Shown here piece by piece: positions 16,688 through 25,235 of a DNA stretch of 64,000 bases. Location: assembly GCF_014207655.1 (NCBI RefSeq), contig NZ_JACHHJ010000003.1, forward strand, positions 248,001 through 312,000, written 5' to 3'. The DNA comes from Geomicrobium halophilum (GTDB taxonomy: Bacteria; Bacillota; Bacilli; Bacillales; Marinococcaceae). The stretch's first letter is position 1, and each line of letters opens with the position of its first letter. The notes under the pieces were generated by a model. That model did not search any database, was not told the DNA's origin, and saw only the letters and a list, made by a program, of their open reading frames with translations. A program made the translations under genes and the position numbers.

Positions 16688-18289
16688 TTACGTTACATAT
16701 CCATTCAACACATCATTTTCCTTTGCCTCAGCTTTACGTTCAGTGATGTTTCCAAAGCCGCCGCCTCCTGGCAGCAATAATGTCACTACATCCTCCGGCG
16801 AAAGCGTATAAAGTTTCTTTGATTCCTCAGCAGCCACGCCATTGATGCTTACTTCAGCTTTTGCTCCGTCACCGCCGCCTTCCAGCCCCTTAGGTGCATA
16901 CTGCATACGATCAAACATCAGCGGCAAGGAAAAAGGCCGCTTCGTACGTACTCCAAATCGGATCGTCTGCCCGAGTCCTCCCCGGAACTTACCTTCGCCC
17001 CCCGAATTTGGCCTCAGCTCCTTTTGGTACACCAACAACGGTGACATGTTCTCGATAATCTCTACCGGCGTTCCCTTCACCCCCGAAGGAAACGTCGTTG
17101 CCGACAACCCATCCTTCCCAGGTCGAGCCCCTGTGCCACCCGCATTAAACGTGACGTACGAGAACGGATTTCCTGCTGCATCGTCCCCGTGAACTTGTAG
17201 TGCAAAAATTGCCGCCGCACCTTCCGCTGGAATTTTTTCCGGAAGCACATGAGAAAGTGCTCCAAGTACACAAACCGGCGCAAAATGTCCAATAATGTGG
17301 CGAGCGGCCGTCGGCATCGGGTGCACCGCGTTTAGCACACACCTCTCAGGCGCGCTCACGCTCACCGGTCGAAAGCTCCCCTCGTTACTCGGGAGATCGG
17401 GAGCAATCGTTGCTTTCAACACGTAGTTCACGTACGCTAGCGTGTAGTTGAGGCAAACGTTAATCGCCTTCGTGCTACCCTCCGAGGTGCCACTGAAATC
17501 AACGTGTACCTCATCCCCGCTTACAGTAAGCGCACACTGCAGGCGCACCGGCTTTTCGCTGCCGTCACTGTACAGTTCATTTTCATACGTGCCATCCGGA
17601 AGCCCTTCAATAGCCCGCCGCATCGCCGCCTCCGACAGGCGCATAATCTCTTCACCTACGGCTTCTATATCCAGTAAGCCAAACTCCTCCAAAGTTTCCC
17701 GTAATCGAGCGATGGCGACTTCCTGAGCAGTCACTTGTGCCCGAAGATCCCCGAGCACTTGATCCGGTGCGCGCACATTCGCACGAATCAGTGCCACAAG
17801 CGTTTGATCGATCATGCCTTCAGAATAAAACTTCATATAAGGAATATGTAGTCCCTCTTCATAAATACTCTCGCCCTCTGGACTAAACCCGCGCCCGCCA
17901 ACATCCGTGACGTGACACGTCGAAGCAAAATAGCCAATGAAATTTCCCTGATAAAACACAGGCGTCACAATGGTAATATCTAACAGATGCCCGGAAATCT
18001 CATAAGGATTGTTTCCAATAAGAACATCCCCCGCGCGCAACGTCTCTACTGGTATATTTTCCAGAAAATAACGAACCCCTGTTGCCATTGAATTAATATG
18101 CCCTGGTGTTCCCGTCCGTGCCTGGGCAATCATGTCACCCTTTTTATTAAAAAGACCTGCTGACAAATCATTGGCATCGGACAAAATACTTGTGAAGGAC
18201 GTACGAATCAGCGTCGTTGCCTGCTCCTCAAGAAGCGTCCCGAAACGGTTCCAGAGCACCTCTAATTGAATCGGATCAAACGTTGTCAT
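16688..18289 (-). CDS. hyuB: Hydantoinase B / oxoprolinase family subunit
   Basis: A 533-residue HyuB-type subunit of ATP-dependent hydantoinase, 5-oxoprolinase and acetone/acetophenone carboxylase families. It opens with DPIQLEVLWNRFGTLLEEQ, followed by ARTGTPGHINSMATGV, NNPYEISGHLLDITIVTPVF and HVTDVGGRG, all conserved in the B subunit. The C-terminal LLPGGGGFGN is also typical. The start has AGGAGGATAGGC before ATG and overlaps the hyuA end by 14 bases. The reaction depends on the pair; cleavage of a cyclic amide (hydantoin-like or oxoproline-like) with ATP is most likely. Confidence 0.92.
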   Translation of the reverse strand: MTTFDPIQLEVLWNRFGTLLEEQATTLIRTSFTSILSDANDLSAGLFNKKGDMIAQARTGTPGHINSMATGVRYFLENIPVETLRAGDVLIGNNPYEISGHLLDITIVTPVFYQGNFIGYFASTCHVTDVGGRGFSPEGESIYEEGLHIPYMKFYSEGMIDQTLVALIRANVRAPDQVLGDLRAQVTAQEVAIARLRETLEEFGLLDIEAVGEEIMRLSEAAMRRAIEGLPDGTYENELYSDGSEKPVRLQCALTVSGDEVHVDFSGTSEGSTKAINVCLNYTLAYVNYVLKATIAPDLPSNEGSFRPVSVSAPERCVLNAVHPMPTAARHIIGHFAPVCVLGALSHVLPEKIPAEGAAAIFALQVHGDDAAGNPFSYVTFNAGGTGARPGKDGLSATTFPSGVKGTPVEIIENMSPLLVYQKELRPNSGGEGKFRGGLGQTIRFGVRTKRPFSLPLMFDRMQYAPKGLEGGGDGAKAEVSINGVAAEESKKLYTLSPEDVVTLLLPGGGGFGNITERKAEAKENDVLNGYVT

Positions 18290-20372
18290 GCCTATCCTCC
18301 TTCTTGATCATCCACAAATTCCATAAATGATCAACGTGTAAAATAAAACCGGGGGCGACGACAAGTGTGGATTCGCGTTCTTCCACGATTGCTGGACCAT
18401 GAATTTCAGCACCTGGTAGTAAATCCTGCCGTTCATATACAGGAGTCTGGCAATATTCCTTGTACGTGCGAAAATAAACATCGCGGTGTGCTTTCGGTAC
18501 CGCCTCTTTAGAGATTCGTTGCTCTGATACTTGAACGGATAAAGCAGGTTTGGGGCCGCGCACAATCACCCGCCAATTCAACGTTTCAATCGCCATATCA
18601 TCATGCGCTTCGGCGTATAGCTTCGCATAGGCCTCTTTAAAATTTTCTGTTACTTCAGGAACACTTTTTGACGTGAGAGCCCCATTGGGTAAGGGTACTG
18701 TGATTTCGTGTGTCTGTCCGGCGTACTTCATTTCCGCACGCCTGAGAATTTCAACCCCTTCTGTAACACCGGCTTGCGCGAGCAATGCTTTTCCCTCTTG
18801 CTCCATGTCTTCCAATAATTCCATTACGTAGTTCCAGTCGAGTGTTTCCAGTTTTCCAAAAAAACTACGCACAAAATCGAACGCAAGCGGGGACGTCAGG
18901 AAACCAAACGCGGAATTTACACCGGCTCCCATCGGAAGCATCACCGTCGGCACATTCAAGATCTCAGCCACATGTCCCACATGTACTGGACCCGCGCCCC
19001 CGGAAGCAAACAGGGGATAATCGCGAATGTCCTTACCTTTTTCAACAGCGTGGATGCGCGCCGCTCCTGCCATATTTTCATTAACGACCTCATGAATGCC
19101 CCAAGCTGCTTCAACGACATCAAGACCAAGGGGCTTCGCGATTTCCGCTTCAATCGATTCGTACGCGCGAGTTTTGCTTAATTTCATCTCTCCGCCGAGA
19201 AAATAATCCGGATTGAGATAGCCGAGGACGAGATCCGCATCCGTCACCGTCGGCTGTCTGCCGCCACGGTCATAACAGGCAGGCCCCGGGTCTGAACTCG
19301 CACTCGCAGGCCCTACTTTGAGCAGCCCAAGCTGATTCACGTATGCAATGCTCCCGCCACCCGCCCCAATTTCAATCATTTCCACAACCGGTACTTTCAC
19401 CGGCACACCACTACCTTTCATAAAACGTTCAGCACGACCCACTTCAAATTCATTTGTCGTAAGCGGTTTGCCATGATCGACGAGGCTTGCTTTTGCTGTC
19501 GTTCCTCCCATATCAAAAACGAGCAAATGATTCAGCTTGCTATTTTCACTGTAGTAGGCTCCAGCCATCGTCCCGCCCACGGGCCCCGATTCGAGAATAC
19601 GAATCGGAAAACGCACCGCTGTCTCAATCGTACATGTGCCGCCGCCCGATAACATCATGAGGAAATTCCCCTTAAACCCCCGTTCTTTCATTGTATTTTC
19701 TAATTTTCCCAAGTAACGTTGCACAAGTGGTTGCACGAACACATTCGCCGCTGTCGTCGATGTGCGCTGATACTCGCGAATTTCCGGTGACACCTCACTC
19801 GAAAGGGAAACGTAAAGGTCTGGCGCCACCTCTTTTGCAATCTCACGCACCCTCGCTTCATGGGCCCCATTTCGATAACTATGTAAAAAACAAACGGCGA
19901 CCGCTTCTACGCCTTCAGCGCGTAGCTTTTCAAAACGCTCTTTAACAGCCGTTTCATCCAGAGGCTCTAACACCGTACCGTCATTCAAGATGCGCTCTTT
20001 CACCGTGTAACGGAGATGCCGCGGCACGAGCGGCGATGGATGATCAACAAAAAGATCATACAAATCATAACGGCTTTCCGTCGCAATTTCCAACTGATCA
20101 CGAAACCCCTCTGTAGTGATTAAAGCCGTTTTCGCCCCTTTTCGCTCAATCAAGGCGTTCACGACCAGCGTTGTGCCATGAATGATCGTTGCAATGTCAT
20201 CATAACGCCAACCATATTTTTGTAAATGATCTTCAAGCCCATTAAGAAAACCATCCGACGGATTCGGATATGTGGTTAACGTTTTACCGAAATACCGCTT
20301 CCCTTCCTCATCAAGAAAAACAAAATCTGTAAACGTCCCCCCAATATCTATGCCAACGTGAATTGAGGTCAT
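18276..20372 (-). CDS. hyuA: Hydantoinase A / oxoprolinase family subunit
   Basis: A 698-residue HyuA-type subunit with the actin-like ATPase fold. The first phosphate loop is GIDIGGTFTDFVFLD (7-21), the second VFDMGGTTAKASLVD near 290. GTTLVVNALIERKGAKTAL and GGGGTCTIETAVR-like glycine-rich segments, and the FASGGAGPVHVGHVAE nucleotide motif near 465, are diagnostic. Together with HyuB it forms an ATP-dependent ring-opening enzyme or related carboxylase. It is the first gene of a probable hyuA-hyuB-SDR operon. No hydantoin permease or racemase is adjacent, so the substrate remains open. Confidence 0.92.
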   Translation of the reverse strand: MTSIHVGIDIGGTFTDFVFLDEEGKRYFGKTLTTYPNPSDGFLNGLEDHLQKYGWRYDDIATIIHGTTLVVNALIERKGAKTALITTEGFRDQLEIATESRYDLYDLFVDHPSPLVPRHLRYTVKERILNDGTVLEPLDETAVKERFEKLRAEGVEAVAVCFLHSYRNGAHEARVREIAKEVAPDLYVSLSSEVSPEIREYQRTSTTAANVFVQPLVQRYLGKLENTMKERGFKGNFLMMLSGGGTCTIETAVRFPIRILESGPVGGTMAGAYYSENSKLNHLLVFDMGGTTAKASLVDHGKPLTTNEFEVGRAERFMKGSGVPVKVPVVEMIEIGAGGGSIAYVNQLGLLKVGPASASSDPGPACYDRGGRQPTVTDADLVLGYLNPDYFLGGEMKLSKTRAYESIEAEIAKPLGLDVVEAAWGIHEVVNENMAGAARIHAVEKGKDIRDYPLFASGGAGPVHVGHVAEILNVPTVMLPMGAGVNSAFGFLTSPLAFDFVRSFFGKLETLDWNYVMELLEDMEQEGKALLAQAGVTEGVEILRRAEMKYAGQTHEITVPLPNGALTSKSVPEVTENFKEAYAKLYAEAHDDMAIETLNWRVIVRGPKPALSVQVSEQRISKEAVPKAHRDVYFRTYKEYCQTPVYERQDLLPGAEIHGPAIVEERESTLVVAPGFILHVDHLWNLWMIKKEDRHDNV

Positions 20373-20485
20373 TCTATTACCCCCTTTATTGATCTCTATT
20401 CATACTATTCTTCATGAAAGGGAGCAATCCTTTAATATTGAAAGAAAAATTGTTCATTTCTCCCCCTTATTGATAGAATTACCCG

Positions 20486-20514
20486 TTGACGGATTCATAG
20501 AAAAGGAGTATATT
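20486..20514 (+). promoter_or_regulatory. Sigma-A promoter of the TerC gene
   Basis: TTGACG (20486-20491) and TATATT (20509-20514) separated by 17 bases, directly upstream of the yybP-ykoY aptamer. Spacing and -35 are good. Confidence 0.7.
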
Positions 20515-20521
20515 TAAAATA

Positions 20522-20655
20522 AGACAAAGGGGAGTAGCTCCTTATCAAAGTCGTCATGACGGGAAATAAATCCCCGGCTTTGATACAACCGACTGGTTGT
20601 TCGCAAGACCTTTGCCACCACGGGCGAGGTCTATTTATATATGCCTTTGCCCAAT
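20522..20655 (+). promoter_or_regulatory. yybP-ykoY (manganese) riboswitch
   Basis: The leader contains the conserved pieces of this aptamer in order: AAAGGGGAGTAGC at 20526-20538, GTCGTCATGACGGG, CCCCGGCTTTGATACAACC, GGTTG...GCAAGACCTTTGCCAC and then GGTCTATTTATATATGCCTTTGCC. It precedes a TerC-family transporter, the usual partner of this riboswitch in Bacillus (ykoY). In the known system Mn2+ binding favours the antiterminated form and turns on export. The 3' aptamer strand can pair with the terminator stem GGCAAAGG, giving the switch. Confidence 0.92.
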
Positions 20656-20680
20656 TGAAATTGGCAAAGGTCTTTTTTTG
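20643..20680 (+). terminator. Riboswitch-controlled terminator before the TerC gene
   Basis: CCTTTGCCCAAT pairs with ATTGGCAAAGG around a short loop, followed by TCTTTTTTT. It overlaps the 3' side of the aptamer, so it is mutually exclusive with aptamer folding. Confidence 0.85.
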
Positions 20681-20703
20681 CCTATAAAAAGGAGCGAAAA
20701 TAC

Positions 20704-21462
20704 GTGGAACTATCGTTATTACTCGAATACAGTTGGGCATTGCTTATTCTAATCGCACTGGAAGGGATTCTTGCCGTAGATAATGCTGTTGTTCTAGCGA
20801 CATTCGTCAAGCATTTGCCAGAGAAGCAACGTAAAAAAGCCCTTTTTTACGGTCTTGCGGGAGCCGTCGTCTTTCGGCTTATTGCTTTAATGTTTGTCGT
20901 CTATATCATCAACATCTGGCAAGTGCAAGCCATCGGCGCCCTTTATTTGCTTTACTTATCGATTCATCACTTTTGGAAAAGAAAAGCCGATTCAAGCGCA
21001 CAAACACAAATCGCTGCCACATCCAAACAATCAGGCTTTTGGATGAGCGTCCTTAAAGTGGAAATGGCAGACATTGCGTTTGCCGTGGATTCCATTCTTG
21101 CTGCGGTGGCACTAGCAATGGCATTACCCGCAACAGGGATGTTTTCAGTAGGCCCGTTAGACGGGGCGCAATTTCTCGTCGTATTCTTTGGCGGGCTCAT
21201 CGGCGTCATTATTATGCGCTTTGCCGCGGGTAAATTAATTGCGTTATTGGAAAAGCGCCCCGGGCTCGAACATGGTGCTTATCTCATTGTCGGGTTAGTG
21301 GGTATAAAATTAGCTGTCTTCACTCTTTCACATCCAAGCATCGCGCTGCTGCCTGAACACTTTCCCGAAAGCGGGGCATGGAAAACCGTTTTTTGGAGTG
21401 TAATGGCGGTTACCATCATCCTTAGCTGGATACTATCAAGACAAAAAGACGACGCAGCTTAG
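20704..21462 (+). CDS. TerC family integral membrane protein, probable Mn2+ exporter
   Basis: A 252-residue membrane protein with about seven transmembrane segments. The two TerC acidic motifs are present: EGILAVDNAVV near residue 20 and VEMADIAFAVDSI near 125, with aspartates thought to contact the metal. In B. subtilis the YkoY (MeeY) member, under the same riboswitch, exports Mn2+ and helps load exported enzymes. The start is GTG 20704 with AAAGGAG nine bases upstream. The riboswitch leader supports the manganese role more strongly than the protein alone. Confidence 0.9.
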   Translation: MELSLLLEYSWALLILIALEGILAVDNAVVLATFVKHLPEKQRKKALFYGLAGAVVFRLIALMFVVYIINIWQVQAIGALYLLYLSIHHFWKRKADSSAQTQIAATSKQSGFWMSVLKVEMADIAFAVDSILAAVALAMALPATGMFSVGPLDGAQFLVVFFGGLIGVIIMRFAAGKLIALLEKRPGLEHGAYLIVGLVGIKLAVFTLSHPSIALLPEHFPESGAWKTVFWSVMAVTIILSWILSRQKDDAA

Positions 21463-21467
21463 CCGGA

Positions 21468-22634
21468 TCATGCCTTACGACCTACGTAGCTGATAGCAAT
21501 CTTTTTGAAAAGATCAATGCTGCAAAGATAATCTTCAACTTCTACGTATTCGTTAGGTTGGTGCGCAGTCGATCCATTGATGGCGCTCCAAATAATAATC
21601 GGGAAGTTCGATTTACTTTTCATAAATTGGGAACCATCGGTATAGCCGCTCATACCGGTCGGTTCTTTTCGTTCACCCGTTTCTTTTTCGAGTACATTTA
21701 ACAGATGATCGACGAAGGGGTCACTTGCAGCGGTTTCCATCGGAGGCAGGTCATTCAACACTTGAACTTCTCCTGATAGTTCCGGGACCTCTACCTTTAA
21801 TGCTTCCAGAAGACGATGGATTTCTGCCAAGATCTCTTCATGCTTCTGCGAGGGGACCGTTCGAAAATCGATGACCGCCCGGCACATATCTGGTACCATA
21901 TTCGGACTACCACCGGCCTCAATGGCATTAATGCTAAACGATGGCTTCCCTAGAAAAGAATCTTCAGTGTCGTCCATCTTTAATCGGCCGTTTTCTAATG
22001 CATTGATCACCGCATTCATATGAAGAATCGCGTTTGTTCCTTTATGAGGCCTGGAACCATGGGCGGTCTTCCCATAACAGATGATCTCTACCCAGAGGGC
22101 ACCTTTGTGTGTAACCGTTACATTTCCGTTCGTTGGTTCCGCGATGATCAACGCGTTAAGATCTTCAGTATACCCCTCATTGGTCAACTGCTGCGCCCCG
22201 ACTGCACCAACCTCCTCACCGACAGAAGCCAGTAATTTTACATCACCGGAAAGCGGCACTCCTTCTTCTTTCATTTGAATCAACGCAATCACACATGCCA
22301 TAAGCCCACTTTTCATATCACATGCCCCACGAGCGTAGATCTGGCCATCCACTTCCTTAGCAGCAAATGGTTCATAATCCCAAGGATTATCACCCGGAGG
22401 CACGACATCCATATGTCCCGACAGTCCGAGTACATAATCCGAAGATCCATCCCCCTTCAAGGTAGCAATTAAATTGATGCGCCCCTCACTATGTGGAACA
22501 AGCTCCGTTTCGATCCCATATTCGGTGAACAAAGTTTCCAGTTTCTTAGCAACAGCCTCCTCGTTCCCTGGCGGGTTCACCGTTTCCGTTTGCAAAATAT
22601 CTTTTAGTTCCTCAACTGCCCTATTGGCATTCAT
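21468..22634 (-). CDS. M20 family metallopeptidase (ArgE/DapE-like)
   Basis: A 388-residue di-zinc amidohydrolase. Zinc ligands are recognisable: His in GLSGHMDVVPPGD (about 73), Asp in ARGACDMKSG (about 106), Glu-Glu in ASVGEEVGAVG (about 137-138), the Glu-containing AEPTNG, and the C-terminal His in STAHQPNEYV. The lid domain starts at GALWVEIICYGKTAHGSRPHKG. It resembles ArgE/DapE/succinyl-diaminopimelate-type deacylases, but these do not separate well by sequence and no arginine or lysine genes are nearby. It lies 12 bases after the HTH-DprA-like gene on the same strand and is probably co-transcribed. Confidence 0.88.
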   Translation of the reverse strand: MNANRAVEELKDILQTETVNPPGNEEAVAKKLETLFTEYGIETELVPHSEGRINLIATLKGDGSSDYVLGLSGHMDVVPPGDNPWDYEPFAAKEVDGQIYARGACDMKSGLMACVIALIQMKEEGVPLSGDVKLLASVGEEVGAVGAQQLTNEGYTEDLNALIIAEPTNGNVTVTHKGALWVEIICYGKTAHGSRPHKGTNAILHMNAVINALENGRLKMDDTEDSFLGKPSFSINAIEAGGSPNMVPDMCRAVIDFRTVPSQKHEEILAEIHRLLEALKVEVPELSGEVQVLNDLPPMETAASDPFVDHLLNVLEKETGERKEPTGMSGYTDGSQFMKSKSNFPIIIWSAINGSTAHQPNEYVEVEDYLCSIDLFKKIAISYVGRKA

Positions 22635-22646
22635 ATCATTTTCCCC

Positions 22647-23813
22647 CTACAGCTGAGCTTGTCCTTCTTCTTGCTCTATCATAGCCACACGCCGAATCAC
22701 GTCCTTATAGCGACGGTAAGCAAAGACACGGGAATATTCCATGTAACGGTTCGTCCATAAGGTTTCACGATTATTCAATGCTTCTTGTGATAAAAGTAAT
22801 GGGCGTTCATGCTCCACGGCGGCATCGGCTTGCTTTAACGCATCACTTTTTTTATATGCCTCGCCAATGACTGTAGCCATCGACAACGCACTCATTAAGG
22901 CACTCCGCATGGCAAAATGCCAGCGTTCAACTTTAACTGAAGGCGGAAATTGAGAAATGATTAAACCATCAGTCTCTAAATGTTTCTGAATTTCCTGATT
23001 CCCCCAACCATAATAATGACTGATCGGCGTTGCAAGTACCGCTACCGCTGGCTCCCCATGATCAAACGCCGCCTGTTGCACTGCTTCATCAATCCCTCCC
23101 GATAACCCTGAAAGGACCACGAAGTCGTTCTTCGACATTTGCGCTGACATTTGATAAGCGTCTCCTTGCCCATCATCAGACGGCTTTCGGGAACCAACAA
23201 TCGAGACAAGGGGACGCTCAAGAAGCCCAGGGGTTCCGCGCATGAATAAAAACATTGGTGCATCACTTATCACTGCAAGACGGGATGGATAATGTTGTTC
23301 CCCCTTTTTTACAATATAATCTTTAGCTCCCAATTGCTGAAATCCATCCATCACCTGAGAATGAGCTTTTTTAAATGTTTCTGTCTCAATCAGCAATTCC
23401 TTAGCAATCTCATGGCTTTTTTCCGATAGATCCTGACCCATGTTCCAATTTTTATTTAAATTGTAAAAAACAGGCAATGTTTTCTTATCGGAACCATTAT
23501 AGATCGTTTGAATCGTAAAATAGTTAATGGCTTCATATACATGTTCCCGCTCATTGTTTTCAAATAGTTGAGTGATACACTTCATTTGTTTACCATTTAT
23601 ACGATGGTGGCGATTTTCCAGATCTGTACGCACATATAAATTTCCACTGGAACTCTTACGAACCGGCCTTATTTTTCCTGTATGCACCAACTGATTTAAA
23701 CGCTGGGATGTGATCCCCAAATAATCCGCAGCTTCGCTTGCAAACAACACTTCCTGCTCAATAAACGGACGGAGGTTATCGGCATCTATCTCAGCCACCC
23801 TGCTATTCTTCAT
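22647..23813 (-). CDS. DprA/Smf-like protein with N-terminal helix-turn-helix domain
   Basis: A 388-residue protein. Residues 22-70 (LFASEAADYLGITSQRLNQL, then GKIRPVRKSSSGNLYVRTDL) look like a MerR/excisionase-type DNA-binding domain. Residues about 175-330 form a SLOG/DprA Rossmann domain: PLVSIVGSRKPS (201-212), VVLSGLSGGIDEAVQQAA (232-249), GNQEIQKHL and LIISQFPPS. In standard DprA the second motif is SGLARGID and the later part contains HFPxRNR and SGSLxTA; here these read HFAMRSALMSALS and KSDALKQAD, so the nucleotide site is altered. The usual neighbours topA/rnhB are absent. ATG 23813 has AGGGTG at eight bases and is preferred to ATG 23819. It is not the housekeeping competence DprA; function unknown. 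Confidence 0.75.
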   Translation of the reverse strand: MKNSRVAEIDADNLRPFIEQEVLFASEAADYLGITSQRLNQLVHTGKIRPVRKSSSGNLYVRTDLENRHHRINGKQMKCITQLFENNEREHVYEAINYFTIQTIYNGSDKKTLPVFYNLNKNWNMGQDLSEKSHEIAKELLIETETFKKAHSQVMDGFQQLGAKDYIVKKGEQHYPSRLAVISDAPMFLFMRGTPGLLERPLVSIVGSRKPSDDGQGDAYQMSAQMSKNDFVVLSGLSGGIDEAVQQAAFDHGEPAVAVLATPISHYYGWGNQEIQKHLETDGLIISQFPPSVKVERWHFAMRSALMSALSMATVIGEAYKKSDALKQADAAVEHERPLLLSQEALNNRETLWTNRYMEYSRVFAYRRYKDVIRRVAMIEQEEGQAQL

Positions 23814-23960
23814 ACACATTCACCCTCGATACGCTTTTGATTTTACTCTACTAGAAAATGAATGAACATTCAATCATAATGCTTTAATAATAGCATGTTT
23901 TTTAAAATTCTGATTACAGAAGTGGTGGGCTGAGCCCCATTCAAACATAAGAAAGTTAAA

Positions 23961-24278
23961 TTATCGTTTGGCCAACCGATCCATTAAACCGATCACATCG
24001 TCGCTTTGTGCTTGGTCTTCTGCCACTTTATTTAATTGTTCATGACCACAAGCCTGACAATGGTGTACAATTTGATATCCCTTTTTAGAATGATAACGTA
24101 AATCAACTGGTTGCATTAAGCCGCCGCATGATGAAGTACGATCCCCCGGATGCTCATCCACATGCTTAGAATATAAGCAAAAGGGACAATGATTACGATA
24201 GCTGCCATTACTAAGGGCGCGTACTTCACCACCACAATTTTCACATGTAAAGCCGGTGTTTTCAGTTGCTCTACTCAC
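23961..24278 (-). CDS. RNHCP domain zinc-ribbon protein
   Basis: A 105-residue protein with three Cys pairs: CENCGG near residue 12, CPFCLYSKHVD near 31 and CQACGH near 74, plus SSCGG. The string YRNHCPFCLYSKHVDEHPGD is the signature after which the RNHCP family is named. The family is widespread in Bacillus and actinobacteria and has no established function; a zinc-binding role in nucleic-acid or protein contact is plausible. It starts with GTG 24278, preceded by GAGGAGGGG at six bases. It lies alone upstream of the DprA-like gene with about 150 bases between. Confidence 0.82.
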   Translation of the reverse strand: MSRATENTGFTCENCGGEVRALSNGSYRNHCPFCLYSKHVDEHPGDRTSSCGGLMQPVDLRYHSKKGYQIVHHCQACGHEQLNKVAEDQAQSDDVIGLMDRLAKR

Positions 24279-24423
24279 GGACAGCCCCTCCTCAAGAACA
24301 TCATACTTTCTATATTACCATAAGAAGTAACGACATGTTTGTACTCAGGGATAGGTATTCTCTTATCCAAGCGATGGCTTAAAATCGCGGCGAAAAGGCT
24401 CATATCCATCCGTGAACAGTAGG

Positions 24424-25200
24424 CTATTTGCCATTTTTCACAGCAATTTCTTTCTCGATTTTATGATTTATAGCCGTGATTATATCTTTATTGTTCTCTT
24501 TATATGCACGTACTCCCCATGCTCGGTGAACACCCCTAATTGTAACAGGGATTGTTGAGACATTTAGCATTTTAGCAATGGCCAACCGATGTTGTCCGCT
24601 GCCTTGTTGTTTATGGATTTCACCATTTCGATCGATAAATACACAAATTTCATCTAATTTGCCTTTATTTCCAAGATCCCTTTGGGTCTTAAATCCACTC
24701 TTATTTATGTCACTATAGATGTTGTGGAGGCTATTAAAATACGCTTGAATGTCTTCCTCTGTTTTACAGCTTCTTGCCCGCCAATTCTTATAATCTCGAT
24801 GTTGAATAATCTGTTTCATCTCTTGGTATTGTTCCGTTTCATAGTAAGGAAGACCTTCTTGCAATAATTGCTTGGCTGTTTTCGTATAGATAAAGTTATC
24901 TAAGTATTGATTAATGGGTTGTTGATCTTCAAGATCCCAATCGCCATCAAAAATAAAATCCTTTCCTATTCTTGATTCTGCTCTAGGGCTGCCTCCGTAC
25001 TTTACTTTGGCTACTTCTACCCAATATGGATGCGATAAAGCACCTGATGTTTTATACAGCTTCTTCGGTATCAACTTCATCTGTGTTTCCATAGAAAACC
25101 GTAAAGAATGGAAAAGCTTATTAAGGCGAAATAGATTATACAACTTTAAATAAAACTCTTTTCTTTTTCTTCGGCTATAATGATAAAAGTCTCTGAGCAT
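24424..25200 (-). CDS. ParB-like protein of the surface-glycan cluster
   Basis: A 258-residue protein of unknown function. Its C-terminal third has ICVFIDRNGEIHKQQGSGQH and RLAIAKMLNVSTIPVTIRG, a pattern like the substrate pocket of ParB/Srx-type domains (GxGxHRLxxAxxLG). The N-terminus is basic and aromatic without a signal peptide, so the protein is probably cytoplasmic and perhaps membrane-associated. It is the last gene of the minus-strand glycan cluster, 35 bases after a GT2 glycosyltransferase, so a role in glycan assembly or modification is likely. ParB-like folds include CTPases and small-molecule kinases; I cannot say which applies. Confidence 0.65.
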   Translation of the reverse strand: MLRDFYHYSRRKRKEFYLKLYNLFRLNKLFHSLRFSMETQMKLIPKKLYKTSGALSHPYWVEVAKVKYGGSPRAESRIGKDFIFDGDWDLEDQQPINQYLDNFIYTKTAKQLLQEGLPYYETEQYQEMKQIIQHRDYKNWRARSCKTEEDIQAYFNSLHNIYSDINKSGFKTQRDLGNKGKLDEICVFIDRNGEIHKQQGSGQHRLAIAKMLNVSTIPVTIRGVHRAWGVRAYKENNKDIITAINHKIEKEIAVKNGK

Positions 25201-25235
25201 GTGCGGTCTAGCCTTTCTTCAAGCATAAGATCTCA

